Shown here: positions 29,343 through 38,292 of the stretch, piece by piece | Layout: each line of letters begins with the position of its first letter | Position numbering within the stretch: position 1 is the first letter of the stretch | Assembly (NCBI GenBank): GCA_000955785.1 | Contig: JYOD01000019.1 | Span: forward strand, 1 to 64,000 | DNA: 64,000 bases | Direction: 5' to 3' | Origin: Burkholderiaceae bacterium 16 | GTDB taxonomy: Bacteria; Pseudomonadota; Gammaproteobacteria; Burkholderiales; Burkholderiaceae | Notes under the pieces: model-generated | Told to the model about the DNA's origin: nothing | Seen by the model: the letters and a program-made list of their open reading frames with translations, nothing else | Databases searched by the model: none | Position numbers and translations under genes: made by a program

Positions 29343-30575
29343 ATGAAACAGATCCTACTCAGGGGCGGCAACGTCCTCGACCCCGCCCGCGGCAGTCTCC
29401 TGCAACGCCACGATGTACTGATCGAAGGCGAGCGCATCGTGGAGGTGTCGGCCACACCGATCTACGCGCCCGCCGCGCAGGTGCTCGACCTTGCCGGCAA
29501 GACCGTCATGCCCGGGCTGATCGACTGCCACGTGCACGTGCTGGCGTCGCTGGCCAACCTCGGCCTGAACGCGGTGCAACCCAATGTGCTGGTGGCGTTC
29601 CGCGCCATGCCGATCATGAAGGCCATGCTGGAGCGCGGCTTCACCACCGTGCGCGATGCCGGCGGCGCCGACTGGGGCCTGTCGCAGGCGATCGAGACCG
29701 GCCTGGTGCCCGGCCCGCGCATCTTCCCGTCCGGCAAGGCGCTGTCCCAGACCGGCGGGCACGGCGATTTTCGCCCACGCGCCGACGTGCTGGAGCCATG
29801 CTCGTGCGCTTTCCGCGCCGGCGCTATCGCCCGTGTGGCCGATGGCGTGGAAGCGGTTCGCCTGGCGGTGCGCGAAGAAATCCAGAAAGGCGCCACGCAG
29901 ATCAAGATCATGGCATCCGGCGGGGTGGCCTCGCCCACCGATCCGATCGGCAACACGCAGTACAGCGAGGACGAGATCCGCGCCATCGTGGCCGAGGCCG
30001 AGGCGGCCCAGACCTATGTCATGGCGCACGCCTACACCGGCCGCGCCATCGCGCGCGCGGTGCGCTGCGGGGTACGCACCATCGAGCACGGCAACCTGGT
30101 CGACCGCGCCGCCGCCCGCGTGATGCGCGAGCATGGCGCCTTCGTGGTGCCCACCCTTGTCACCTACGAGTCGCTTGCGCGCGACGGTGCGCGGCTGGGC
30201 CTGCCGGCGGAATCGGTGGCGAAGATCGAGACCGTGCGCCAGGCCGGGCGCGACTCGCTAGCCATCTATGCGGAAGCGGGCGTGCCGATGGGCTTTGGCT
30301 CCGACCTGTTGGGCGAGATGCACCAGGACCAGTCGGACGAGTTCCGCATCCGCGCGGAACTGCTCGGCAACCTGGAAGCGATCCGCAGCGCCACTTCGAT
30401 CGCCGCCGCCATCCTGCAGCGCGAAGGCGAACTGGGCACCGTGCGAGCAGGCGCGCTGGCCGACCTGATCGCGGTGGATGGCAATCCGCTGGCGGACATC
30501 GGGCTGCTCTGCGGCCAGGGCGAGCATCTGACGATGGTGATGCAAGCGGGGCGCCTACATCGCCTGCCTGGCTGA
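29343..30575 (+). CDS. Metal-dependent amidohydrolase (prolidase/imidazolonepropionase-like)
   Basis: A 410-residue member of the amidohydrolase superfamily, which hydrolyses C-N bonds with one or two metals. Metal ligands are visible: the HxH pair in IDCHVHVL (His63, His65), the likely carboxylated lysine in TQIKIMASGGV, MAHAYTG, TIEHGN and the late aspartate in GFGSDLLGEM. The C-terminal GTVRAGALADLIAVDGNPL is typical of this group. It resembles Xaa-Pro dipeptidase-type amidohydrolases, but the substrate is unknown. It sits directly behind the MHS transporter and before a LysR gene and a Bug protein. Confidence 0.88.
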   Translation: MKQILLRGGNVLDPARGSLLQRHDVLIEGERIVEVSATPIYAPAAQVLDLAGKTVMPGLIDCHVHVLASLANLGLNAVQPNVLVAFRAMPIMKAMLERGFTTVRDAGGADWGLSQAIETGLVPGPRIFPSGKALSQTGGHGDFRPRADVLEPCSCAFRAGAIARVADGVEAVRLAVREEIQKGATQIKIMASGGVASPTDPIGNTQYSEDEIRAIVAEAEAAQTYVMAHAYTGRAIARAVRCGVRTIEHGNLVDRAAARVMREHGAFVVPTLVTYESLARDGARLGLPAESVAKIETVRQAGRDSLAIYAEAGVPMGFGSDLLGEMHQDQSDEFRIRAELLGNLEAIRSATSIAAAILQREGELGTVRAGALADLIAVDGNPLADIGLLCGQGEHLTMVMQAGRLHRLPG

Positions 30576-30614
30576 ACCCCAAGACACTCTACGAAGCCGA
30601 CAAGGACGCGCCAG

Positions 30615-30797
30615 AGCCGTCTGCAATGACGACGGCTGTCACTCCCTCTCCCCTCAGGGGGAGAGGGTTGGGGAGAGGGTTGGGTAGGGGTGGCTTAGCT
30701 AGGAGTCACTTGAAGCGAAGCCAATGGTTGTTTCCAGCACGACGGCGTAACGAGCGCCCACCCTCTCCCCCGATCCCCTCCCACAAGCGGGGGGAGC
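30615..30797. repeat. REP-like palindromic intergenic element
   Basis: The gap after the amidohydrolase contains hairpins AGCCGTC/GACGGCT (30615-30637) and CCCTCTCCCC/GGGGAGAGGG with a TCAG loop (30644-30667). A G-rich stretch follows to 30694, then a complementary C-rich block (30756-30797, CCCTCTCCCCCG and CCCCTCCC). Such paired CCCTCTCCC/GGGAGAGGG blocks are a familiar interspersed intergenic repeat type in Proteobacteria. A role in termination or mRNA stabilisation is possible. Confidence 0.6.
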
Positions 30798-30864
30798 AAA
30801 GCTAAGACACCGAACCAGGCCCTCCGCGCACTATCATGGCGACTGAACCGTCCCACTCGCCGCC

Positions 30865-31767
30865 ATGCGCATCTCCCCCCTTCCGCCCCTGCCCTGCCTG
30901 GTCGCCTTCGAGTCCGCGATGCGCCACGGCAGCTTCACCCGCGCCGCCACCGAGCTGCACCTGACGCAAAGCGCCATCAGCCGGCAGGTTGCCCAGCTCG
31001 AGCACTTCCTGGGCAAGAAGCTGTTTATCCGCGAGCCGCGCGCGCTGCGCCTGACCGTGAGCGGCCAGGCCTATGCCGAGGAAGTGCAGCGCCTGCTGGC
31101 CGCATGCGCCGAGGCTACCGAGGAGGTGATGAAGCGCAAAGGCCATGGCGAGCTGACGGTGGCCTGTTCCTCCGGCGTGGCCGTGCTATGGCTCACGCCC
31201 AGGCTGCCGCGATTCCGTGCCGCGCATCCCGACATCCACCTGCGCCTGCTCGTCAACGACAGCCTGGCGTCGCTGTCGCCGGCGGAGTTCGACGTGGGCT
31301 TGTACTACCTGCGCGAAGGCCCGCCGCCGGGACTGGCTTCGCGCCGCCTCTACGACGAGGACGTGTTCCCCGTCTGCGCGCCGCGATACCTGGACGGCCG
31401 CCGGCTCGACCCTGCCGAACTCCCCGGCGAGACCTTGCTGATGCTGGAAGACGGACAGCGCCAATGGATGTCGTGGCAGACATGGCTGGCCCATAACGGC
31501 GTGGCCGATGCGCGCCCGCCACACAAGCTGGTGGCCAACCAATATCCCATCCTGCTGCAACTCGCGATCGAGGGCCAGGGCATCGCCCTCGGGTGGCGGC
31601 ACATGATCGACCGCTGCCTGCACGAGGGGCTGCTGGTGCGCGCCTGCGAAGCGAGCGCAAGCCTGGGCGGCGGCTACTACGCGGTGTGGCCCCAGGACCG
31701 CGCGGAAGCCGCGGCAGCGCGTGCGTTCCGCAACTGGCTGGCGCAACAGAGCGTGGACGGCCAGTAG
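30865..31767 (+). CDS. LysR-family regulator (GcvA-like)
   Basis: A 300-residue LysR regulator. The helix-turn-helix is in residues about 8-65 (FESAMRHGSFTRAATELHLTQSAISRQVAQLE), with a substrate-binding domain from about 90 (LTVACSSGVAVLWLTPRLPRF). The opening PLPPLPCLVAFESAMRHGSF resembles the GcvA branch. Lying in line between the amidohydrolase and a Bug-type binding protein, it most likely regulates this uptake/hydrolysis group. The effector is unknown. Confidence 0.9.
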   Translation: MRISPLPPLPCLVAFESAMRHGSFTRAATELHLTQSAISRQVAQLEHFLGKKLFIREPRALRLTVSGQAYAEEVQRLLAACAEATEEVMKRKGHGELTVACSSGVAVLWLTPRLPRFRAAHPDIHLRLLVNDSLASLSPAEFDVGLYYLREGPPPGLASRRLYDEDVFPVCAPRYLDGRRLDPAELPGETLLMLEDGQRQWMSWQTWLAHNGVADARPPHKLVANQYPILLQLAIEGQGIALGWRHMIDRCLHEGLLVRACEASASLGGGYYAVWPQDRAEAAAARAFRNWLAQQSVDGQ

Positions 31768-31952
31768 CCGACAACCCCGGACGCCGCCGAGCCGGGCAAG
31801 CGGGAGGAGGCTGTGGAGCGCTTATGGAAGCGCATGCGCAGATTCAGCGAATTGACAGCTTCGCTGGTTATCATCGGTCGCTCGGCGTAGCGCTGGCCAC
31901 AACGTTGGCCTGGCCAGGCGCCCGGCACCTAAAACAGCCAATGGAGACAACC

Positions 31953-32939
31953 ATGCGTATCCCCGCCACCAGCCGCGCGCTGACCCTCGCCGTTCCCGCC
32001 CTGTTCGCCGCTGCCGGCCTCGCCATGCCGGCCCACGCCGCCGATGCGTGGCCGACGCATGTGATCAAGTTTGTCGTGCCGTTCACCGCGGGCGGGGCCA
32101 ACGACCTCGTGGCGCGCGCTGCCGCCGACGCGGTCGGCAAGCGGCTCGGCCAGGCGGTGGTGATCGAGAATCGACCCGGCGCCGGCGGCGTGGTGGGCGC
32201 GGACTATGTGGCCAAGAGCAAACCGGATGGCTACACCTTCCTGGTCGGCGCCGTTGGCACCGTCACCAACAGCCTGATCCGCAGCAAGATGCCCTACGCG
32301 CCGGACGACCTGGTGCCGGTCTCACTGGTAGCGGTTAGCCCGTCCGTGATCGTGGTATCGCCGTCGCTACCCGTGAACAACCTCAAGGAACTGGTCGAGT
32401 ATTCCAAGAAGCAGGCCTCGGGCGCCAACTTCGCTACCGCAGGCAGCGGCAGCACGCCGCACTTTGTCGAAGAGATGCTCAAGGAGAAAGGCGCGGTGCT
32501 AACTGTCGTGCCTTACAAGAGCGGTTCGGAGAGCATTACCGCGGTGATCGGCAACCAGGTGACGGCCACCTCCGAGGCCAGCGTGGTGGTGCTGCCCAAC
32601 ATCAAGGCCGGCAAGCTCAAGGCGCTGGGCGCGACCTGGGACAAGCGCATGAGCGCGGCACCGAATATCGCGACCACCGCCGAGCAAGGCATGCCGGAAG
32701 TACGCATCGGCCACTGGGCCGGCGTGTTCGCGCCCAAGGGTACGGACCCCGCCATCCTGAAGAAGATGAACGCCGAGATGAGCGCGGCGATGCAGACGCA
32801 GGAAACGCGCGACCGCCTGATCCCCAACGGCATCGAGCCCGCGGGCGGCACGCAGGAGAGCTTCATTGCCTTCATCAAGTCGGAGCGCGAACGCCTTGGA
32901 CGCATCGCGAAGAAGGCCAATATGACCGCGGATCAATAA
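31953..32939 (+). CDS. Tripartite tricarboxylate transport (Bug) substrate-binding protein
   Basis: A 328-residue periplasmic receptor of the TctC/Bug family. The signal peptide (about 1-28) ends in MPAHAADA. The mature start WPTHVIKFVVPFTAGGANDLVAR, IENRPGAGGVVGADYVAKSKPDGYTFLVG and AGSGSTPHFVEEM are the family landmarks. No tctA or tctB permease genes are in the window, which is usual for orphan Bug receptors in this group. The ATG at 31953 has a GGAGAC ribosome site; the upstream ATG at 31941 would lie inside it. Ligand unknown, plausibly a carboxylate or amide handled by the neighbouring amidohydrolase. Confidence 0.92.
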   Translation: MRIPATSRALTLAVPALFAAAGLAMPAHAADAWPTHVIKFVVPFTAGGANDLVARAAADAVGKRLGQAVVIENRPGAGGVVGADYVAKSKPDGYTFLVGAVGTVTNSLIRSKMPYAPDDLVPVSLVAVSPSVIVVSPSLPVNNLKELVEYSKKQASGANFATAGSGSTPHFVEEMLKEKGAVLTVVPYKSGSESITAVIGNQVTATSEASVVVLPNIKAGKLKALGATWDKRMSAAPNIATTAEQGMPEVRIGHWAGVFAPKGTDPAILKKMNAEMSAAMQTQETRDRLIPNGIEPAGGTQESFIAFIKSERERLGRIAKKANMTADQ

Positions 32940-32950
32940 ATTTTTCTACC

Positions 32951-33010
32951 AGTCCTGCCCTGCCAGGACTGTAAATGTCTGCAACAGGCCTGTTACGTAC
33001 AGGCCTGTTT
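32951..33010 (+). terminator. Paired hairpins after the Bug gene, probable terminator
   Basis: AGTCCTG/CAGGACT forms a first hairpin at 32951-32971. AACAGGCCTGT and ACAGGCCTGTT form a second with a TACGT loop (32983-33009), followed by a weak T-rich stretch. Each arm of the second hairpin is itself a palindrome (ACAGGCCTGT). Confidence 0.55.
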
Positions 33011-33145
33011 CATTTCTGACATGCGCCACATGCTCCGCAAACTGAAATATAAGTGCGCCAATAGATGTAAATCACGGCATTAATGTTTTATTTGAAGAAC
33101 ATTCAACAGCGTCATTTATTGTCTGTGAAAAAAAGACAACGCGAA

Positions 33146-33169
33146 TTGCAACGCTAATCATTCGCATTT
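33146..33169 (+). promoter_or_regulatory. Fur-box-like site upstream of the TonB receptor
   Basis: In a markedly AT-rich 340-bp leader, the stretch TTGCAACGCTAATCATTCGC matches the right half of the Fur consensus (TAATCATT) and the left half only partly. It lies about 115 bp before the receptor ATG. An inverted repeat TTGTCT/AGACAA (33119-33139) is next to it. Iron repression is the expected regulation for the gene downstream. Confidence 0.5.
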
Positions 33170-33283
33170 ATATTCCGGCTCGCCCAATCATATTTGCCCC
33201 GCCGTTGTCCGAACCGCAGGCATGCACTTCTCGCAACCGCCGGCTGACTCGTTCTTACGGCCGTACCGGAATCGAGAATCGAC

Positions 33284-35524
33284 ATGACCCGCCGCACTCC
33301 GATCGCGACTGCACTGCTCGCGCTGTTCGCCACGCCCGTTGTCACCCTGGCCCAGACGGCCGCTCCCGCGCCTGCCACCAGCCAGGGCGCGACAACGCTG
33401 CAGGAGGTCGTGGTGCAAAGCGGACGCGTCAATGACGACTACAACGCGGTCAAGAATTCGATCAGCAAGCTGCCCGAGGAACTGCGCGACATTCCGCAAT
33501 CGGTAACGGTGGTCAACAAGGCGCTGATCGATGCACAGGGCGGCACCTCGCTGGCGGATGCGCTGCGCAACGTGCCGGGCATCACCATCGGCGGCGCCGA
33601 AGGCGGCCAGATCGGCAACAACATCAACCTCAACGGCTTCTCCGCGCGTACCGACATTTATCTCGATGGTTTCCGCGACCGCGGCCAGTACTATCGCGAC
33701 GTCTTCGCGCTGGACTCGGTGGAAGTGCTGATGGGGCCGTCGTCGATGCTGTTCGGGCGCGGATCGACCGGCGGCGTGATCAACCAGGTCAGCAAGAAGC
33801 CGTCGCTGAAGGCCGCCACGGAGGTCACGGGGTCGGTCACCACCAATGGCCTGGTGCGCGCCACCGCCGACTACAACACGCCCACCGGCGAGACTTCGGC
33901 ATTCCGCATCTCGGCGATGGCGCAGGACGGCGCGCCGAGCACGCGCGACCAGATGACGGTGAAGGACTTCGGTCTCGCGCCCTCCTGGCGCCTCGGCATC
34001 GGCACTCCCACGGAAATCACGCTGTCTGCGCTGCTGCAGCATAACGAGGACATGCCCGACTATGGCCTGCCGGCGATCAACGGGCATCCGGTCAACGTCA
34101 ACCGCAAGACGTCCTACGGCTTCAACGACGACCGCACCATCCAGGACGTGGTCGCGCTCAACGGCACCGTCGATCACAAGTTCTCGCCGAACCTGCGCCT
34201 GCGCAACCAGACCCAGTTCAACTACGTCAACACCAATGCGCGCGAGACGGCGCCGAATGCTGTCGGCACGGTCAGCGCCAAGGGCTTCACCCCGCTGACC
34301 ACCACCACCCTGCCGCTGGATGCGCTCTTTGTGCGCCAGCAAAGCCATGACCGTCATATCCGCGATTACTCGATATTCAACCAGACCGAGCTGACCGCCA
34401 AGTTCGACACCGGCCCGGTCAAGCACACCGTGCTGGTTGGAGCGGAAATCGGCCACGATGGCTATGACAACCAGAACTACTTTCGCAACGGCACCTGCAA
34501 TGGCGTGCCGCTAAACGCTGCCGCTACCGCCACTGCGGCAGCGGGCACCAGCGGCTATGTCGCGTGTGAACCGGTAGTCAACCCTACGTACAGCAATTCG
34601 CCGGCCTCCGCGCCGAGCGCGACTGGCAACCGGCAGGGTGCGTCCGCCAATACGCTGGCGGCCTATCTCAACGACTCGATCGAATTCAGCAAGCAATGGA
34701 AGCTGGTGGCCGGGGTGCGCTACGACCGATATCTCGCCAGCATCACCAACTCGGTCAACTCGACCAATACCAAGGGCAACACCGCCCTGGCCAGCGCCGA
34801 CCAGACCGTCAATTTCACCAGCGTGCGCGTGGGCGGCCTCTGGCAGCCGACCGAGGCGCAGTCCTACTACCTGTCGTACGGTACGTCGTTCAATCCGTCG
34901 CTGGAGCAACTGGTCGGCACCGTGGGCCAGCAGAACCTGGACCCGGAAAAGAACACGTCATATGAAGTAGGCGGCAAGTGGGACCTGATGGGCGGAGACC
35001 TGTCGCTGACATCTGCGCTGTTCCAGATCACCAAGGACAATGCCCGCAGCCAGATCGACGCCACCACCTACGCGCTGACCGGTAAGATCCGCGTGCGCGG
35101 CTTCCGGGCCGGCGCTACTGGCCATATCACCAACAAGTGGCAGGTCTTTGCTGGCTACACCTACCTGGACGGCGAGATCGTCGACGGCATCGCCGCCGGC
35201 ACCCAGGGCATGGTCCCGACCAATACGCCCAAGCACACCGCGACGGCATGGACCAGCTACCGCGTGCTGCAGGACTGGGAAGTGGGCGGCGGCGCCTTCT
35301 ATATGTCGCAGCGCTATGCCAACAACACCAACACCGTGCAGGTGGGGGGCTTCGTGCGCTGGGACGGCATGATTGCCTACCACCAGCCGAAGTACGATGT
35401 GCGCCTGAACCTGTTCAACGTGTTCGACAAGAAGTACTACGATGCGCTGATCCAGTCGGACGGCGGCCGCTCCGTGCCGGGCACCGGCCGCACGGCGATG
35501 CTGTCCCTCATCTACCGCATGTAA
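33284..35524 (+). CDS. TonB-dependent catechol-type siderophore receptor (Fiu-like)
   Basis: A 746-residue outer-membrane receptor. The signal peptide ends near residue 24 (VVTLAQTAA), and a TonB-box-like LQEVVVQSG follows at about 39-47. The plug domain contains IPQSVTVVNKALIDAQGG, ADALRNVPGITIGGAEGG, DIYLDGFRDRGQYYRDVF and GPSSMLFGRGSTGGVINQVSKKP. The barrel closes with LNLFNVFDKKYYDAL and a terminal aromatic-rich strand (LSLIYRM). It resembles Fiu, which imports catecholate iron complexes. The PKHD-type hydroxylase gene follows after 90 bp, the same pairing as fiu-ybiX in E. coli. Confidence 0.92.
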   Translation: MTRRTPIATALLALFATPVVTLAQTAAPAPATSQGATTLQEVVVQSGRVNDDYNAVKNSISKLPEELRDIPQSVTVVNKALIDAQGGTSLADALRNVPGITIGGAEGGQIGNNINLNGFSARTDIYLDGFRDRGQYYRDVFALDSVEVLMGPSSMLFGRGSTGGVINQVSKKPSLKAATEVTGSVTTNGLVRATADYNTPTGETSAFRISAMAQDGAPSTRDQMTVKDFGLAPSWRLGIGTPTEITLSALLQHNEDMPDYGLPAINGHPVNVNRKTSYGFNDDRTIQDVVALNGTVDHKFSPNLRLRNQTQFNYVNTNARETAPNAVGTVSAKGFTPLTTTTLPLDALFVRQQSHDRHIRDYSIFNQTELTAKFDTGPVKHTVLVGAEIGHDGYDNQNYFRNGTCNGVPLNAAATATAAAGTSGYVACEPVVNPTYSNSPASAPSATGNRQGASANTLAAYLNDSIEFSKQWKLVAGVRYDRYLASITNSVNSTNTKGNTALASADQTVNFTSVRVGGLWQPTEAQSYYLSYGTSFNPSLEQLVGTVGQQNLDPEKNTSYEVGGKWDLMGGDLSLTSALFQITKDNARSQIDATTYALTGKIRVRGFRAGATGHITNKWQVFAGYTYLDGEIVDGIAAGTQGMVPTNTPKHTATAWTSYRVLQDWEVGGGAFYMSQRYANNTNTVQVGGFVRWDGMIAYHQPKYDVRLNLFNVFDKKYYDALIQSDGGRSVPGTGRTAMLSLIYRM

Positions 35525-35614
35525 GCTAAGGTAAAGTGGCGTGGCGCCATGTCGCGCCACGCGGCAACGCCGGGACCTCTCCCGGCGCTGCTATCGAATC
35601 CTGCCGAGATCGTC

Positions 35615-36301
35615 ATGCTTGTCTGCATTCCCAAGGTTCTCAACGCGGAGCAACTCGCCGTGCTGCGCGAACTGCTCGACCAGGCCGGCGACGCCTGGGT
35701 GGATGGCCGCGTATCGGCCGGCTACTCCGGCGCCCCGGTCAAGTTCAACCAGCAGATCGACGAGCGCGCCGACGTGGCGCTGCAGTGCCAGCAACTGATC
35801 CTTAGCGTGCTGGAACGGCATCCGCTGTTCATCAGTGCGGCGCTGCCCAATATCGTCTACCCGCCGATGTTCAACCGCTACAGCGAGGGCATGACGTTTG
35901 GCCCGCATGTGGACGGCAGCGTACGCATCCATCCGCATAACGGCCGCAAGCTGCGCACCGACATCTCGGCCACGCTGTTCCTCAGCGACCCCGCCAGCTA
36001 CGACGGCGGAGAGTTGCAGGTGGAAGACACCTACGGCGTGCACAGCGTCAAGCTGGAAGCCGGCGACATGGTGGTCTACCCGGCCACCAGCCTGCACCAG
36101 GTGACGCCGATCACGCGCGGCACACGCGTGGCGAGCTTCTTCTGGATCCAGAGCCTGGTGCGCGACGATGCGCAGCGCGCGCTGCTGTTCGACCTCGACA
36201 ACGCCATCCAGAAACTCAACCAGACCGGCGCCGACGAAGGCGCGCGCCGCTCGCTGGTGGGTTGCTATCACAACCTCCTGCGGCAGTGGACCGACACCTG
36301 A
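35615..36301 (+). CDS. PKHD-type Fe(II)/2-oxoglutarate hydroxylase (PiuC/YbiX-like)
   Basis: A 228-residue dioxygenase of the PiuC/YbiX family. Iron ligands are His98 and Asp100 in GPHVDGSVR and His161 in SLHQVTPITRGTR, with the 2-oxoglutarate arginine just after. VDGRVSAGYSG and NRYSEGMTFGPH are family landmarks. Members are iron-repressed and linked to catecholate siderophore receptors; their substrate is not established. The start at 35615 (MLVCIPKVL) matches the family; 22 upstream codons are excluded. It converges with the truncated TonB receptor, 14 bp apart. Confidence 0.92.
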   Translation: MLVCIPKVLNAEQLAVLRELLDQAGDAWVDGRVSAGYSGAPVKFNQQIDERADVALQCQQLILSVLERHPLFISAALPNIVYPPMFNRYSEGMTFGPHVDGSVRIHPHNGRKLRTDISATLFLSDPASYDGGELQVEDTYGVHSVKLEAGDMVVYPATSLHQVTPITRGTRVASFFWIQSLVRDDAQRALLFDLDNAIQKLNQTGADEGARRSLVGCYHNLLRQWTDT

Positions 36302-36315
36302 ATCCGCCTTCAGCC

Positions 36316-38184
36316 TTACATCCGGTAGCGCAATGTCGCCATCACGCTGCGCGGCGCGCCTGGCATGTTCAGGTTGGGGCTGGTGCCGTGGGCTGAGACG
36401 ATATAGCCCTGGTTGAACACGTTATTGGGGTTGAGCTGCGCCTCGAACGCACCACGGCGGTACCACGCCATCATATCGGCGGTGACGTAGCCCGGCAGCG
36501 CGGCCGTATTGCCCGGATTGGCAAAACGCGCGCCAACGAGGTTGAGGCCGCCACCCACGCCAAAACCATAGCCCAGCGATTTGGTGAGCCACACGTTGCC
36601 GCTGTGCATCGGCGTCAGCGTGGCGCGCTTGCCCTGTACCTGCTGGCCGGCATCGACCGCAACCGATCTGGTCACGCGCGCGTCAAGATACGCATAGCCC
36701 GCAAGCACGCGCCAGCCCTGCGACAGGTCCGCCGAGGTGGTGAGTTCCACGCCGTCGGTACGTTGCTCGCCGATCGGCACCAACTGCATGGTGAGCGGAT
36801 TGGTTACCTTGATACCGTTTCGCTCCAGGCGGAACACGGACACCGTAGTGCTGGCGCGGCCATCCAGCCAGTCGTACTTGGCGCCTACCTCGGTATTGCG
36901 CGTGCTTTCCGGCGCGATATCGGCGTTGTTGGCCGCCGGCGCGAAGGCCTCGCCCGAGGGCTGGAACGAATGGCTCCATGATACATAGTAGGACTGCGTC
37001 CTGGTGGGCTGCCACACCACGCCGGCGCGCGGGCTCCAGGCGTCATCGGTGCGCGACAGGCCGGGCTGGCCGGGGCGATGATCGACGGTCTCTTGCTGGA
37101 AGTGGTCGTGGCGCAGGCCGATCAGCGCCTTCCAGTGTTCGGTCAGGCTCACCATGTCCTGCGCATACACGCCCAGGGTCTTGAAGGTGCCCAGGCTGTT
37201 GGCGGTGAGCGCGCCGCCGTGCAGCGGCAGCGTGGGAAGCACCGGATTGAACAGCGATACGGTGGCCACCGTGCCCGCGGAATAGCTGACGAAGTCCTTG
37301 TTCTGCTGGCCGATCTCCACCCCATAGAGCAACTCGTGCTTCATGCCGAACAGCGTGGTCTTCTGCATCAGGTCGGTCTGGTTGAACCAGCCGCGCTCGG
37401 CACGCGCCACGTTCGAGCGCGTCAGCGTGACGGTCTGGCGCGCCTCGTTGACCACGCCCGGCAGCGTGTTGTTCCGGTCCAGCGTGTAATGGTAGTAGCG
37501 CGTGGCATTGCGCAGCGACCATTGCTCGTTGAAGCGGTGGTTCAGCGTGGCGGTGCCGGAGTACACGCGCGACTGGCTGTAGTCCACGTCGCGCGCGTTG
37601 GCGGCGCCATAGTAGGTGGAAGCGGGCACGTTGACGGGGCGGCCCTGGTACGCCGGGATGCCGAAGTCGGTCACGCGCCGGTCTTGCAGGTAGTCTGCCT
37701 GCAGCAGCAGCGTGGTCTCGGGCGCCAGGCGCAGGTCCAGCGACGGCGCCACGGCAAAGCGGTCGATGAACTGCTGGTCGCGGTAGCCGTTGCCCTTCTC
37801 CACGGCGCCGGTGATGCGCCATGCGGCGGCGTCGTTCACCACGCGGCCGACATCGGCTTCGGCGCGCCGGCTTTGCCAGGAGCCATAGCTGAGCGCCAGA
37901 TCCGTGACATCCAGGCCGGGCTTCTTGGTGACGCGGTTGATCAGGCCGCCGGACGAGCCGCGCCCGCAAAGCACCGCGGCCGGCCCTTTGACGACTTCGA
38001 TGCGGTCAACGTTGGACAGATCGCGAAAGTACAACGCATCGTCGCGGATACCATCGACGAACTGGTCGGCGATGGCCGAAAAGCCGCGGATGCTGACCTG
38101 GTCCCGCTGGCCGTCGCCGGTAGAGAAACTCACCCCCGGCACATTCTTCAGCGCGTCCTGGATCGACGATGTGGTGTTAATCGA
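36316..38184 (-). pseudogene. TonB-dependent siderophore receptor, 5'-truncated
   Basis: The frame reads from a TAA at 38185-38187 through SINTTSSIQDALKNVPGVSF and then a normal receptor (SIRGFSAIADQFVDGIRDDAL, RIEVVKGPAAVL, GRGSSGGLINRVTKKPG) to the barrel end MATLRYRM. The signal peptide, TonB box and first part of the plug, roughly 100 residues, are missing. Without them the protein cannot be exported. The break is within about 38160-38190, just after the AT-rich sequence that separates it from the LysR gene. The plug also has Cys in place of the usual Tyr in VLCGRGSSGG. A GTG at 38142 could start a 608-residue product, but it would be cytoplasmic. The rest is intact, so the loss is probably recent. 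Confidence 0.8.
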
Positions 38185-38292
38185 TTAAGGAAAAGAGAAA
38201 ATACCGAAAAGACCAAAAATGCGAGGAAATCGGCAACAGGTCCATGCCTGGCACGTGTCCGGCGGTCTCCGCGCGCAAATGGTCAGGCCATT

